In this document: in pieces, positions 52,093 through 61,714 of the stretch | Layout of the letters: each line of letters starts with the position of its first letter | Position numbering within the stretch: the first letter of the stretch is position 1 | Source: Burkholderia sp. WSM2230 | GTDB taxonomy: Bacteria; Pseudomonadota; Gammaproteobacteria; Burkholderiales; Burkholderiaceae | DNA length: 64,000 bases | Assembly (NCBI RefSeq): GCF_000472445.1 | Contig: NZ_AXAJ01000001.1 | Span: forward strand, 124,643 to 188,642 | Direction: 5' to 3' | Position numbers and translations under genes: made by a program | Notes under the pieces: model-generated | Told to the model about the DNA's origin: nothing | What the model saw: the letters and a program-made list of their open reading frames with translations, nothing else | Database searches by the model: none

Positions 52093-52189
52093 AAGAAATA
52101 ACGATCGGAAAGGATAAAGGACGCAGCGATGCAGCGACGCATGAGGAACCCGGTTCCGCGCGCGGACGGCGCGCCAGAAAATGACTCCG

Positions 52190-52576
52190 CTACTGGAGCG
52201 TCACGTCACCGGCCCGAGGCTCGCTCGCGGCCACCACGCCGCCGAGCGCCTGGAGCAGATAAGGGATCTGCTCGGCCGGCAATGAGAACGAGAGACCTGC
52301 ATTAGCAGACAGGCGGAAGCGGATCACGACCATTTCCATTCCATTGAGCCTGCCGACTTCCCAACCCTGACAGTGCAGCGCGAAGCCCATGTCCTGATTG
52401 TTGTGTGCCACGCGGTCCGCGTGTTCGATGGCATTCGGCAGGGCCACGAGCAGATCGTTGAGCACCGAGCGATGCAGTGCCGCAGTGGGCTGATTTCCGT
52501 GAATCAGCAGGTATTGACCATCCGCCGTCAACTGCATGTCGGTAATCGAATTCAGCATGAAGGAGACGTCAGACAC
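52190..52576 (-). CDS. hypothetical protein upstream of lptD-like gene
   Basis: A 128-residue protein with no recognised family. It is rich in beta-type segments (MQLTADGQYLLIHGN, FALHCQGWEVGRLNGMEMVVIRF and LSFSLPAEQIPYLLQALGGVVA). The start is the GTG at 52576, nine bases after GGGAGG. It is followed, 97 bases later, by the lptD-like gene on the same strand, so a function linked to outer-membrane assembly is possible. No signal peptide is seen, so it is probably cytoplasmic. Confidence 0.6.
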   Translation of the reverse strand: MSDVSFMLNSITDMQLTADGQYLLIHGNQPTAALHRSVLNDLLVALPNAIEHADRVAHNNQDMGFALHCQGWEVGRLNGMEMVVIRFRLSANAGLSFSLPAEQIPYLLQALGGVVAASEPRAGDVTLQ

Positions 52577-52745
52577 GGGTCGCATCCTCCCGCGCATTGC
52601 TGGCGCGATCCACGGTGTTCGTTGGATTGCGCGGCCTTTCGTGCCGGACAAACAATGACGCCGTGGCGAGGCGCACCGAAAAGATCGGCGTCGAACTGAC
52701 GCGCAGGATTGCCGCAAAAACGGCCGGTGAGAAAAATTCCATCAT
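52569..52745 (-). CDS. small hypothetical protein overlapping the next gene
   Basis: A 58-residue open frame. It begins MMEFFSPAVFAAILRVSS, moderately hydrophobic, then turns polar (FVRHERPRNPTNTVD). AGGAG lies eight bases before the ATG at 52745. Its stop (52569-52571) overlaps the GTG at 52576 by eight bases, a translational coupling arrangement. No homologue is recalled; the support is the RBS and the overlap only. Confidence 0.4.
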   Translation of the reverse strand: MMEFFSPAVFAAILRVSSTPIFSVRLATASLFVRHERPRNPTNTVDRASNAREDATRV

Positions 52746-53081
52746 GACCAACTCTCCTAATCGCGTTACGCCGGTAGCGGAATCGACGATCTGAAGATAG
52801 CAGCGAGAGCACGCCGCTGGGTTACACGCCCACTACGCTTGCTTCGGTTCTGTAACGCATTATTTCCCACTCATGCCGCGCAAACACATAAGGCACGGCG
52901 CACCGGCACATTGCACACACCGGCAACCTTAAGGTGCGGAAAGTTTCCAGTAACGATAGCCGCGGCACACGTCCCTATACTTCGCGCTTTCCAGAGCCAA
53001 AGACCCTCGTTTCGAATGCGCCGCTTGCCTTCGAGCGTTCCCATCTGCGCTTTGCGCGCCGCATCAGGACCGAAAACCAAG
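52746..53081. other. divergent region before bamA
   Basis: These 336 bases lie between the small minus-strand ORFs and bamA. I see no gene in them. The bamA reading frame remains open upstream as far as 52839, but nothing there has a family signature. The two divergent promoters should be here. Confidence 0.4.
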
Positions 53082-55391
53082 ATGAATTTCCAAGCTTTGA
53101 CCAGCCGGCTAGCAGGCGCGCTTTCATTCGCCGGCATCACGCTGGCAACCGGCCCGGCTCACGCCGCCGAGCCGTTCGTCGTGCAGGACATCAAAATCGA
53201 AGGCCTGCAACGCATCGAACCCGGGACACTCTTCGCCTATCTGCCAATCAAGCAAGGGCAGACATTCACGGACGATAAGGCTTCCGAATCGATTCGCGCG
53301 CTTTATGCCACTGGTTTTTTCAACGACGTGCGCATTTCGACAGAGGGTAATATCGTCACAGTGCACGTACAGGAAAGGCCGGCGGTCGGTACGATCGACT
53401 TCGCGGGCATCCACGAATTCGACAAGGAGAATTTGACGAAAGCGCTTCGGGCCGTCGGTCTGTCGCAGGGCCGCTCTTACGACAGAGCGCTCGTCGACAA
53501 GGCGGAACAGGAATTGAAGCGCCAGTATCTGACGCGCGGCTACTACGCCGCTGAAGTGACAACGACTACTACGCCAATTGACCGCCATCGCGTCGCCATT
53601 CTTTTTTCGGTAGCGGAAGGGCCGAGCGCGAAGATCAGGCAGATCAATTTCATCGGCAATAGCACATTCAGCACTGACACTTTGCGCGACGAAATGCAGC
53701 TGTCTACGCCGAACTGGTTTTCCTGGTACACGAAGAACGATCTGTATGCAAAGGACAAACTCACCGGCGATCTGGAACACGTGCGCTCTTACTATCTGGA
53801 TCGTGGCTATCTGGAGTTCAATATCGAGTCGACGCAGGTATCGTTGACGCCTGACAAGAAGGAGATGTATCTGACTGTCACCCTGCACGAAGGCGAGCCG
53901 TACACCATTTCTTCAATCAAGCTCGCGGGCAATCTGCTCGATCGTGAAGCCGAACTCACGAAGCTCGTGAACATTAAACCCGGTGAACGCTTTTCTGCCG
54001 AGAAACTGCAGGCCGCGACAAAGGCTGTCGTGGACAAGCTCGGTGAATATGGCTACGCGTTCGCCACGGTTAATGCATTGCCGAAAATCGACCAGCAGCA
54101 CCATACCGTCGACCTCACGCTGCAGGTGGACCCAAGCCGGCGCGTCTACGTACGCCACATCAACGTGACCGGCAACACGCGCACGCGCGACGAAGTGGTG
54201 CGCCGCGAAATGCGCCAGTTGGAGAGCTCGTGGTTCGACTCCAATCGCCTCATGCTCTCTAAAGACCGCGTCAATCGCCTCGGCTATTTCACCGACGTGG
54301 ATGTAACAACCGTTCCGGTGGAAGGCTCGCCCGATCAGGTGGACGTGGACGTCAAGGTCAACGAGAAGCCGACAGGTGCAATCACATTGGGCGCGGGCTT
54401 TTCATCGACAGATAAAGTGGTGCTCTCTGCCGGGATTTCGCAGGACAACGTGTTCGGCTCCGGTACGAGCCTCGCGTTGAATGTGAACACGGCGAAAACA
54501 TACCGTACGCTTTCGCTCACGCAGACCGATCCCTACTTCACGGTAGACGGCATCAAGCGCATTACCGATGTCTATTACCGCACCAGCTATCCGCTCTATT
54601 ACTACACCGATACGAGCTTCAAGATCGTTACTGTGGGAGCCGATTTGAAGTTTGGAATTCCGTTCTCGGAAGCCGACACAGTGTATTTCGGTCTGGGCCT
54701 CGAACAGAACCGGCTAAGCATCGATTCGTCGACACCTCAGAGCTACAAGGACTACGTGACCGAATTCGGAAACGTGGTCAACAATGTACCGATTACAGCG
54801 GGCTGGGCACGCGACAATCGCGACAGCGCACTGGTGCCGAGCCGCGGCTATTTCTTGCAGGCCAATAGCGAAATCGGTACGCCGGCGGGTGGCACTGAGT
54901 ACTACAAGACCGACGTTCAGGCGCAGTACTACTACTCTTTCTCGCGCGGCTTCATTCTCGGGCTGAACCTTCAGGGCGGCTACGGCAACGGCTTTGCCGG
55001 CAAGGCCTATCCGATCTTCAAGAACTACTACGCGGGCGGCATCGGCTCTGTGCGTGGCTACGAATCCGGCTCGCTCGGCCCGACCGACAAGACGACCGGT
55101 GATCCAATCGGCGGCTCGCGAATGGTCGTTGCAAATGTGGAAATGACGTTCCCACTTCCCGGCACCGGATGGGATAGAACTTTGCGCGTATTTACTTTCC
55201 TCGATGCCGGCAACGTTTGGGGCAACGAGGGCAATAGTAACGGCGCAAACGGCTTACGCTATAGCTACGGCGCAGGACTCGAATGGATCTCGCCGATCGG
55301 TCCGCTCAAACTCTCTCTCGGCTTTCCTGTCGTCAAACACGCGACCGACAAGTATCAGAAGTTCCAGTTTCAGATCGGCACTTCGTTTTAA
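53082..55391 (+). CDS. bamA: outer-membrane protein assembly factor BamA (paralogue)
   Basis: A 769-residue Omp85 protein. A signal peptide (MNFQALTSRLAGALSFAGIT) is followed by EPFVVQDIKIEGLQRIEPGT, the first POTRA domain, then four more POTRA domains to about residue 430 and a barrel (TLGAGFSSTDKVVLSAGI, with VRGYESGSLGP matching the family's VRGY/F signature). Length is normal for the Burkholderia BamA that folds outer-membrane beta-barrel proteins. In Burkholderia the main bamA lies between rseP and skp-lpxD; here it faces an lptD-like gene, so it is a second copy. I start at ATG 53082. Start is supported by the signal peptide; the RBS is weak. Confidence 0.92.
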   Translation: MNFQALTSRLAGALSFAGITLATGPAHAAEPFVVQDIKIEGLQRIEPGTLFAYLPIKQGQTFTDDKASESIRALYATGFFNDVRISTEGNIVTVHVQERPAVGTIDFAGIHEFDKENLTKALRAVGLSQGRSYDRALVDKAEQELKRQYLTRGYYAAEVTTTTTPIDRHRVAILFSVAEGPSAKIRQINFIGNSTFSTDTLRDEMQLSTPNWFSWYTKNDLYAKDKLTGDLEHVRSYYLDRGYLEFNIESTQVSLTPDKKEMYLTVTLHEGEPYTISSIKLAGNLLDREAELTKLVNIKPGERFSAEKLQAATKAVVDKLGEYGYAFATVNALPKIDQQHHTVDLTLQVDPSRRVYVRHINVTGNTRTRDEVVRREMRQLESSWFDSNRLMLSKDRVNRLGYFTDVDVTTVPVEGSPDQVDVDVKVNEKPTGAITLGAGFSSTDKVVLSAGISQDNVFGSGTSLALNVNTAKTYRTLSLTQTDPYFTVDGIKRITDVYYRTSYPLYYYTDTSFKIVTVGADLKFGIPFSEADTVYFGLGLEQNRLSIDSSTPQSYKDYVTEFGNVVNNVPITAGWARDNRDSALVPSRGYFLQANSEIGTPAGGTEYYKTDVQAQYYYSFSRGFILGLNLQGGYGNGFAGKAYPIFKNYYAGGIGSVRGYESGSLGPTDKTTGDPIGGSRMVVANVEMTFPLPGTGWDRTLRVFTFLDAGNVWGNEGNSNGANGLRYSYGAGLEWISPIGPLKLSLGFPVVKHATDKYQKFQFQIGTSF

Positions 55392-55490
55392 TCGTAGACA
55401 CTCTCAGGTTCTTCGTTGTGCCGTGCTGATGGCGCTTGCTGCCCGCCGGCCCCGTAGCTGAGCGCGAGCGCAGCCTTGCGCGATAACCAA

Positions 55491-55516
55491 AAAAGCCCGC
55501 AAATGCGGGCTTTTTT
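55491..55516. terminator. bidirectional rho-independent terminator between bamA and porin
   Basis: A 6-bp GCCCGC/GCGGGC stem with an AAAT loop is flanked by A-runs on the left and T-runs on the right (55491-55516). It sits between the convergent bamA and porin genes and can end both transcripts. The left A-tract gives a T-run in the minus-strand transcript. Confidence 0.85.
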
Positions 55517-55562
55517 GCGAAGTGCCGCTCGTCACGGCACTCATGCAGGCGTAATGCGTGGC

Positions 55563-56708
55563 TTAGAAGCGGTGACGGATGCCGACCGTGCCAACCACTT
55601 GCGAGCTCGTCGACGAAGCGCTCACGCCCACGATGTCGGCGGTAATGCCCGAATTGCCCGTGCTGCCGACGTGCTGATATGCGGCTTCAGCATAGACGTC
55701 GGTACGCTTGGACAAGGCGTAGTCGGTTTGCAGCGTGACCTGATGGTACTTCGGGCTCACGCCGTCAAGACGCGCGTCGGTGAACGTGTAAGCGCCCGAC
55801 ACCGAGAGCGCCGGCGTCAACGCATAACGGCCGTTCACTTCATAGTTCGTGAAGCGCGCGCTGCCACCGGTCAGAGCCAGCCCGCTGCTCGTACCCGATG
55901 CCGACGAACCGATCGCGGTCGCGCCGTTCAGTTGCGTTTGCGTCACGACGAGGCCGACGTTCGCGGGGCCGAACGCGTAGCTCAGGCCCGCGCCGTAGGT
56001 ACGCTGACGCGCTGCCGTGAAGGTCGAATCGCCGCTCGCAACCGCGCCGCTCGAGTTGGTCGACGAACCTGCGCCGTTGATTTGCAGGTAGCCCGCTGCG
56101 ACCTTCAGGCCGCCGAACACGTACGATGCACCGACGCTGTAAGCGCGGCTGTCGGCGAAGCTGCCGGCTGCATTCGAGAAGCCGTACAGCGCGCCCAACT
56201 TGAAGCCGCTGTAATCGACGCTCTGGAACTTCACGGCGTTGTTGATGCGCACCGAGTTGTTCAGGTTGTCGTTGTCATACGGGTGCGACGCGAGCGTGCC
56301 GCCATATTGCGTACCGTTCAGCGCGAGCGGCCCGAGATAGTCGACCACGCTGTCGTACTGGCGGCCGAGCGTAACGGTGCCGAACTGGTTGCTCGACAGA
56401 CCGACGAATGCCTGGCGGCCGAACTCGCGGCTGTTCTGACCGAGCTTGCCCGTCGACAGATTGAAGCCGTTTTCCAGCACAAAGACCGCCTTCAGGCCGC
56501 CGCCGAGTTCCTCCGAGCCGCGCAGACCCCAGCGATTGCCGTTCAGCACGCCACTGGCCTGCTGGAAGTTGCTGCTGCCGCCAGAGTTGCTGGTGTAGGT
56601 CAGGCCGGTGTCGATCAGGCCATACAGAGTCACGGAGCTTTGCGCGTGAGCGACGCCCGCGGCGCCGGCAAGAGCGAGCGAGAGGCCCGACAATACGAAT
56701 TTTTTCAT
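55563..56708 (-). CDS. outer-membrane porin, Burkholderia type
   Basis: A 381-residue porin. The signal peptide is MKKFVLSGLSLALAGAAGVAHA, then QSSVTLYGLIDTGLTYTSN, NRWGLRGSEELGGGLKAVFV, FGRQAFVGLSSNQFGTVTLG and VGTVGIRHRF at the C-terminus. AGGAGATATT precedes the ATG at 56708. It is the third porin in the window but, unlike the other two, is not beside a catabolic cluster and sits next to bamA; a general-purpose porin is likely. Its upstream gap contains a GGGGCGTAC/GTACGCCCC hairpin (56877-56905). Confidence 0.94.
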   Translation of the reverse strand: MKKFVLSGLSLALAGAAGVAHAQSSVTLYGLIDTGLTYTSNSGGSSNFQQASGVLNGNRWGLRGSEELGGGLKAVFVLENGFNLSTGKLGQNSREFGRQAFVGLSSNQFGTVTLGRQYDSVVDYLGPLALNGTQYGGTLASHPYDNDNLNNSVRINNAVKFQSVDYSGFKLGALYGFSNAAGSFADSRAYSVGASYVFGGLKVAAGYLQINGAGSSTNSSGAVASGDSTFTAARQRTYGAGLSYAFGPANVGLVVTQTQLNGATAIGSSASGTSSGLALTGGSARFTNYEVNGRYALTPALSVSGAYTFTDARLDGVSPKYHQVTLQTDYALSKRTDVYAEAAYQHVGSTGNSGITADIVGVSASSTSSQVVGTVGIRHRF

Positions 56709-57111
56709 TGAATATCTCCTGAATCCAATAGCGGTTGCTATCGAGCGGCGGAGAATAGCGCAGAAATTCCAGAACTATTTTTCAGTGTATTACGGCGTTG
56801 TGTTTTAGCGACGTCATCCGATTTTAACTTTCATTTTATTTTCCGCCGGCGCCGTTATTGGCCGCCCAAATGAAATGGGGCGTACCCCTCTCGCGAGTAC
56901 GCCCCAAGTGCCTGATTTTAAAACGCGCTCGGAATCTCAGGCGAATCGAGAATAGCATGGAGAATAGTTTGCGACAACGTCGATCCGCCAGTTCATTCTT
57001 TCATTGCGTTTCAATTGGAATTATTGGTAATTGCCTGTCAGCTTTTTAAACCATTTAAATCGATTGTTGCGCAAACGGCAAAGACATTTTGCCTTATTTA
57101 AAGCCCGATAA
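56709..57111. other. intergenic region with a 9-bp stem hairpin
   Basis: These 403 bases are AT-rich for the window and lack a convincing gene. A GGGGCGTAC/GTACGCCCC stem with an 11-base loop lies at 56877-56905. On the minus strand, the direction of egtB, it is followed by ATTTCATTT, a weak U-rich tract, so it may end the EgtB/SenA transcript. The part nearest the porin holds the porin promoter. Confidence 0.45.
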
Positions 57112-58419
57112 CTATTCGACGGGATTCTGCGCGCTGACACAACGGAACCCCGCATAAACGTACTGATAATGCGGCTGAAACCAGTTGCGAAACGTCGGCC
57201 GCAACATGCACTGTGCGGTGCGAGCCGAGCCGCCCTTGAGCACATAATGCTTCCCGTCGAAGAAATTGGCAGAGTAACCAGGATAGAACGGAAAAGGCTC
57301 GAACCCCGGCAGGCGGTCGAACGAGGTTGAGGTCCACTCCCAGCCGTTGCCGAACTGACCTTCCACGCCGAATGCGCTCACGTTCTCGGGATAAGCGTCT
57401 ACCGGTCGCGGATCCCAGTGACGGAAATCGAAGTTGCCTGAGCCCGTGTGCGGCGCGCCCTGCGCGGCGCGTTGCCATTGCGCTTCGGTAGGCAGCGCCT
57501 TGCCCGCCCAGCGCGCATACGCGCTTGCCTCGGCGTGGCTGACGTATGCGGGCCAGTCGAGCGGCAGGGGTACTTCGTCGAACATCGTGCGCAATATCCA
57601 TGCGTCGGCTTGGCCGTGCGCGGCGCGCCGCGACCAGCAAGCCGGGTGCTCGATGTGCTCCGCTTCCTTCCATGCCCAGTCCTGCTCCGACCACCACTTT
57701 GGCTCGCGATAACCGCCGGCCTCGATGAACTCGCGAAACGCGCTGTTGGTCACCATATAGCGGTCGATCTCGAAGGACGGCACGTCCACCTGCAATTCGC
57801 CGAACTCGTTGTCCCAGCCAAAGCGGCCGCCGTCGCGCGGCATGCCAAGCGTGGCCGAACCCGCCGGCACGCTGACCATGGGCGGTAAGCTGTTCACGCG
57901 GCCGGGTCCCGTCATGACAGGCTCACGCAGTTCGGTCAGTTTCTGCTCGAGCGGCAGTTGATGAAGCATGTAGGCAAGCGTCTCCGCGTGCATCAGGCGA
58001 TGCTCGATCGCGACGTTCAGCAATTGCCCTGACGCCTCGACGCGCGCGGCGTCGGTCAGCGCCCGCACTTCGCGGTCGATCTGCTCGCGCGCATGCACAC
58101 CGTAGTTGCGCACGGTATCGAGCGAAGGCCAATCGCCTGGTTGATCGGTGGGAAAGCCGCCGTCGACCGGGTCGATGCCGAATGCGAAAAGCTGATCGAG
58201 CTGCGGATCGAATGCCGGCAGATCGAATAGACGCTGATCGAAAAGATTACGGTCGAAAGCTTCGAGATGCCCGATATAAAACACGATCCGATGCCGCTCG
58301 CGGATCGGTCTTTCGTACAGGAACTCGGGCTTGACGATGGAAAAGAGGGCGTCTGTGACTTGACGCGCGTCGATCAGACGTTGGACAAGCGGATGATGCG
58401 GACCGGGATCGCGGTACAT
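57112..58419 (-). CDS. EgtB/SenA-type non-heme iron sulfoxide/selenoxide synthase-like protein
   Basis: A 435-residue protein with an N-terminal DinB-like domain and a C-terminal formylglycine-generating-enzyme (SUMF1) domain, as in EgtB. EgtB-type enzymes join cysteine-type thiols to trimethylhistidine to build ergothioneine. The iron set is H51 (YIGHLEA) plus H140, H144 and E146 in the HX3HXE motif (EHRLMHAET), matching known EgtB spacing. AAGGAG lies upstream of the ATG at 58419. No egtD-like methyltransferase is in the window, so the selenoneine homologue SenA is an alternative; the two families cannot be separated by eye. Confidence 0.75.
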   Translation of the reverse strand: MYRDPGPHHPLVQRLIDARQVTDALFSIVKPEFLYERPIRERHRIVFYIGHLEAFDRNLFDQRLFDLPAFDPQLDQLFAFGIDPVDGGFPTDQPGDWPSLDTVRNYGVHAREQIDREVRALTDAARVEASGQLLNVAIEHRLMHAETLAYMLHQLPLEQKLTELREPVMTGPGRVNSLPPMVSVPAGSATLGMPRDGGRFGWDNEFGELQVDVPSFEIDRYMVTNSAFREFIEAGGYREPKWWSEQDWAWKEAEHIEHPACWSRRAAHGQADAWILRTMFDEVPLPLDWPAYVSHAEASAYARWAGKALPTEAQWQRAAQGAPHTGSGNFDFRHWDPRPVDAYPENVSAFGVEGQFGNGWEWTSTSFDRLPGFEPFPFYPGYSANFFDGKHYVLKGGSARTAQCMLRPTFRNWFQPHYQYVYAGFRCVSAQNPVE

Positions 58420-58516
58420 TTCGCCGGGCTCCTTGCGGGGGACGGACTAAACAAAGACTGTACCCGCTCGCAGATAGCATGCCAAGGCAAAAGGCTCACC
58501 GGAAAAACGTGGGAAC

Positions 58517-58541
58517 GGGCGCGGCCGTGCAGGCCGTGCCC
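58517..58541 (-). terminator. possible terminator of the fnr gene
   Basis: A near-perfect 10-bp stem (GGGCACGGCC/GGCCGCGCCC on the minus strand, one G-T pair) lies 13 bases after the fnr stop in the direction of transcription. A T-run (GTTTTT) follows about ten bases further, later than ideal, so the call is tentative. Confidence 0.35.
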
Positions 58542-58553
58542 ATCCGATCTGGT

Positions 58554-59363
58554 TCAAACCTGGCGCAAGCCGTCCAGATCGACGATACGAATGTGCTTGC
58601 CTTGCGTGTCGATCAGGCCGCGTTTTTGAAATCTTGACAGTGTGCGGCTCACCGTTTCGAGCGTCATGCCGAGGTAGCTGCCCATATCTTCGCGCGTCAT
58701 GCGCAGATTGAATTCGGCCGACGAATAACCGCGCTGCGCGTTGCGCTCGGACACGTCGAGCAGGAAAGCCGCGACCCGTTCGTCGGCGGAGAGCGAGCCG
58801 AGCACCATCATCTGGGCGGCTTCGCGCACGATCTGCTCGCCGAGCAGCTTGTGCAGGCGCTCCTGCATCGAGCCGATTTCGCGGCACAGCGACTTGAGCG
58901 CGGTGTACGGCACGATGCACACCGTGCTGTCCTCGAGTGCGACGGCGCTGCATGCATGCCGGTCTTCGCTGATGCCGTCGAGTCCGAGCGCTTCGCCTGC
59001 GAGCCGCAAGCCCGTGACCTGCTCGCGCCCGTCCCGGTGCGCCATGACGGTTTTCATCGAACCCGAGCGCACCGCATACAGATTGTCGAAACGATCGCCG
59101 CTGCGATACAGCGCCTCGCCGCGATGGACGGAACGCGCCGAGCAGATCAGCGTTTCGAGTTTGGACAGTTCCTCGGTCGACAAACCTTGCGGCATGCAGA
59201 GCTGCCGCATCGCGCAACTCGAGCAGCGCGCGGCGCTGCGAGTGTGAGTGCGCGCGGCGGCACGCGGCGCCGTCCGGCGGCTAGTTCGCGGCGGCGCGTT
59301 GACGGCGGGGCCGGTTGCAATCGCGGAATCGGCGGCGTGGGCAAGAGCGGTGGAAGTAAGCAT
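58554..59363 (-). CDS. fnr: FNR-type Crp family oxygen regulator
   Basis: A 269-residue Crp/Fnr protein. The oxygen-sensing cysteines are C47, C50 and C56 (RCSSCAMRQLCMPQG, pattern C-x2-C-x5-C) plus the central Cys in STVCIVP, so it can hold a [4Fe-4S] cluster as in FNR. The cNMP-like fold follows, then a C-terminal HTH in LRMTREDMGSYLGMTLETVSR. This subtype is what Burkholderia uses for anaerobic regulation. I chose the ATG at 59363; a GTG at 59402 is possible but has no RBS. No FNR box was found in the window. Confidence 0.88.
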   Translation of the reverse strand: MLTSTALAHAADSAIATGPAVNAPPRTSRRTAPRAAARTHTRSAARCSSCAMRQLCMPQGLSTEELSKLETLICSARSVHRGEALYRSGDRFDNLYAVRSGSMKTVMAHRDGREQVTGLRLAGEALGLDGISEDRHACSAVALEDSTVCIVPYTALKSLCREIGSMQERLHKLLGEQIVREAAQMMVLGSLSADERVAAFLLDVSERNAQRGYSSAEFNLRMTREDMGSYLGMTLETVSRTLSRFQKRGLIDTQGKHIRIVDLDGLRQV

Positions 59364-59843
59364 GTCTGAGCCAATGTCAGGGGTAATGACCGATTGTCCC
59401 ACCGGCTCTGTCCCCCGTTTAGCGGCAAAATGCCGCGCTCGCGCGCTCAGGCGTTTTGAGCGGCGTCAGATTACGGCGACGACGCGGAAGTGTCCTAACG
59501 TGTCGACGTGTTCGCAAATAGCCTTACTCATCCCTTCATGCGAAGCGGGCGCTTTTCCGCTCGCTCGCAAACGTTTGGCAAATTTTTTACTTTCTCGGAC
59601 GAGCCACTCTCAAGGTTTAGGAAATTGTGTCGTCATATCTTCTGAGGAAAACGACGGCAACGAGAAAGGGCGGACTAAGAGGCGCCCGCGTCGGCGCACG
59701 CTGGCCTCTGGCGTTGGGCGCAGTGAACCGTCTTCGAAAGGGGGAGATTTTCACGCCGAAGCGCAGCAGCGGCGCCGCCTCGCCGCGGTCTGCGCGCGCT
59801 TCGCGACAACTTTGATCGGGCTGTTGGGTAAGGAATTAGACAC
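59364..59843. other. intergenic region between fnr and the chemoreceptor
   Basis: These 480 bases separate the divergent fnr gene and the chemoreceptor. Both promoters should lie in it. I searched for a flagellar sigma-28 type site and an FNR box by eye and saw neither. TAAGGAA precedes the chemoreceptor ATG. Confidence 0.4.
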
Positions 59844-61484
59844 ATGAAGATTTCGAATTTGAGAATCGGAGTTCGGCTCGGCTCCGCCTTTGCGCTAATG
59901 GTTGCGCTGCTTGTCGGCACAGCCGTGGTGGGCATCGAGCATCTGCAGTCCACTAACACGAAGATGGACGAGATCGTCAGCAATCGCTACACGCTGATTG
60001 CGCTCAGCAATCAGATCAAGAGCAACGGCTACAAGGCAAACGGCATTCTGAGCAATCTGCTGCTGACTACATCGCCGGACAAGGCGAAGCAGTATATGGA
60101 CGACTATGCGGCCATCCGCAAAGCCAACGCGCAGGCCTATGGGGAACTCGAAAAGCACCTGACCAGCGACGAAACCAAGGTCCTCTTCAAGCAGCAGTTC
60201 GACGCACGTTCGGCATACGGCGTGAGCGTGAAGAGCTTTTTCGATCTGGTCAGCAAGAACCAGCAGCAGGAAGCGCGCGACGTCTATCAGGGCGACATGG
60301 CACGGCTGCAGGACGCTTACTACCTGCTCGTCGACAAGATGGTCGACGTGCAGGCCGAACGGATGGCGCACGATGTCGCCGACGCCGTTGCCGAAGCGCA
60401 CAGCGCGAAGCTGCAGATGATTCTTCTCGCGCTCTTCGCAACCGCGATCGCGATCGCCACGGGCATCTTCATCACGCGCACCATCACGCGGCCCATCAAC
60501 CGGGCGGTGGTTCTCGCCGAAGCGGTTGCGGCCGGCGATCTAACGCATCGTCTGCAGATCGATTCGACCGACGAAGTGGGGCGTCTTCTGACCGCGCTCG
60601 AACGCATGACCGGCAACCTGCACGGCATTGTCGCGCAAGTGCGCCAGGGCACCGACACGATCAGCCAGGCGACGCGCGAAGTGGCGAGCGGCAATATGGA
60701 CTTGTCGAGCCGCACCGAGCACCAGGCAAGTTCGCTCGAAGAAACGGCGGCTGCGATGGAACAGCTCACGTCGACGGTCAAGCAGAACGCCGACAACGCA
60801 CGCGAAGCGAACCAGCTTGCATCGAATGCGTCGGACGTCGCGGTCAAGGGCGGTGAGGCGGTGAACCAGGTCGTGAGCACGATGAGCGCGATCAACGAGT
60901 CGTCGCGCCGGATTGTCGAGATTATCGGCGTGATCGACGGCATTGCATTCCAGACCAATATTCTCGCGCTGAACGCCGCTGTGGAAGCGGCCCGCGCCGG
61001 CGAACACGGCCGCGGTTTCGCGGTGGTCGCAAGCGAAGTGCGCGGGCTCGCGCAGCGCAGCGCCGTCGCGGCGAAGGAAATCAAGGAATTGATCGCCGAC
61101 TCGGTGAATCAGGTCGGCACCGGCGGCAAGATGGTCGAGGAAGCCGGGCAGATCATCAGCGAAGTCGTGAGGAGCATTCGCCATGTGACGGAGATCGTCG
61201 CCGAGATCAGCTCGTCGAGCAAGGAGCAAAGCGAAGGCATCGAGCAGATCAACCACGCGGTCACGCAGATGGACAAGGTCACACAGGAAAACGCCGCGCT
61301 GGTCGAGCAAAGCGCCGCGGCCGCGCAGGCCCTGCAGGACCAGGCGCAGCAACTCACTCATACCGTCAGCACCTTCAAGCTCGACGACGACGCGTCCAGA
61401 CAACGGCGCGCCGCGCGCGACTCGCATGCGCCTCACACGAACGAAGTGAGCGACGCCGGTGCGTGGCTCATGACGGCCCAGTAG
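59844..61484 (+). CDS. methyl-accepting chemotaxis protein
   Basis: A 546-residue transmembrane chemoreceptor. TM1 lies at about residues 12-31 and TM2 at about 188-208, with a four-helix-bundle sensory domain between them; a HAMP domain follows (about 209-262), then the MCP signalling domain with the hairpin tip [21 protein letters not shown] and the [11 protein letters not shown] region. No C-terminal CheR-binding pentapeptide (NWETF type) is seen. It signals to CheA/CheW; ligand unknown. A 9-bp GAGCCGGTC/GACCGGCTC hairpin at 61514-61536 follows the gene. Confidence 0.95.
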   Translation: MKISNLRIGVRLGSAFALMVALLVGTAVVGIEHLQSTNTKMDEIVSNRYTLIALSNQIKSNGYKANGILSNLLLTTSPDKAKQYMDDYAAIRKANAQAYGELEKHLTSDETKVLFKQQFDARSAYGVSVKSFFDLVSKNQQQEARDVYQGDMARLQDAYYLLVDKMVDVQAERMAHDVADAVAEAHSAKLQMILLALFATAIAIATGIFITRTITRPINRAVVLAEAVAAGDLTHRLQIDSTDEVGRLLTALERMTGNLHGIVAQVRQGTDTISQATREVASGNMDLSSRTEHQASSLEETAAAMEQLTSTVKQNADNAREANQLASNASDVAVKGGEAVNQVVSTMSAINESSRRIVEIIGVIDGIAFQTNILALNAAVEAARAGEHGRGFAVVASEVRGLAQRSAVAAKEIKELIADSVNQVGTGGKMVEEAGQIISEVVRSIRHVTEIVAEISSSSKEQSEGIEQINHAVTQMDKVTQENAALVEQSAAAAQALQDQAQQLTHTVSTFKLDDDASRQRRAARDSHAPHTNEVSDAGAWLMTAQ

Positions 61485-61513
61485 AAGTCGAGGCAGGCAA
61501 CGGACGGAGACAC

Positions 61514-61536
61514 GAGCCGGTCGCGCGGACCGGCTC
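61514..61536 (+). terminator. hairpin after the chemoreceptor gene
   Basis: A perfect 9-bp stem GAGCCGGTC/GACCGGCTC with a 5-base loop lies 29 bases after the MCP stop. No U-run follows (GATAACAAACAG), so it is at best an imperfect terminator or an mRNA-stabilising hairpin. Confidence 0.35.
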
Positions 61537-61714
61537 GATAACAAACAGAAGACGGAGCGCGACTGCAAGCCCGCATCCGCATTGCGTTCCTTGCCGTTTT
61601 GCTGTCTGCCGGGGGGCGCGGCCAGCCGCCGCGTTGCCGTCAACGGGCGTTGCCCGCGCATCCGGACGTGGACAGCGAAATCCAATTAACGATTTCTTCC
61701 GCACGCTATCCAAC

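Noticed and set aside
52839-53081. upstream extension of bamA
   Set aside because: The frame is open from 52839, but the added residues have no signal peptide character while the ATG at 53082 begins a clean one.
56877-56905. 9-bp hairpin as a small RNA or riboswitch
   Set aside because: It is a simple stem with no conserved riboswitch core; a weak terminator after the EgtB/SenA gene is the simpler reading.
60540-61685. 381-residue minus-strand open frame opposite the chemoreceptor
   Set aside because: The plus strand has unmistakable MCP motifs; the minus frame is an Arg-rich shadow.
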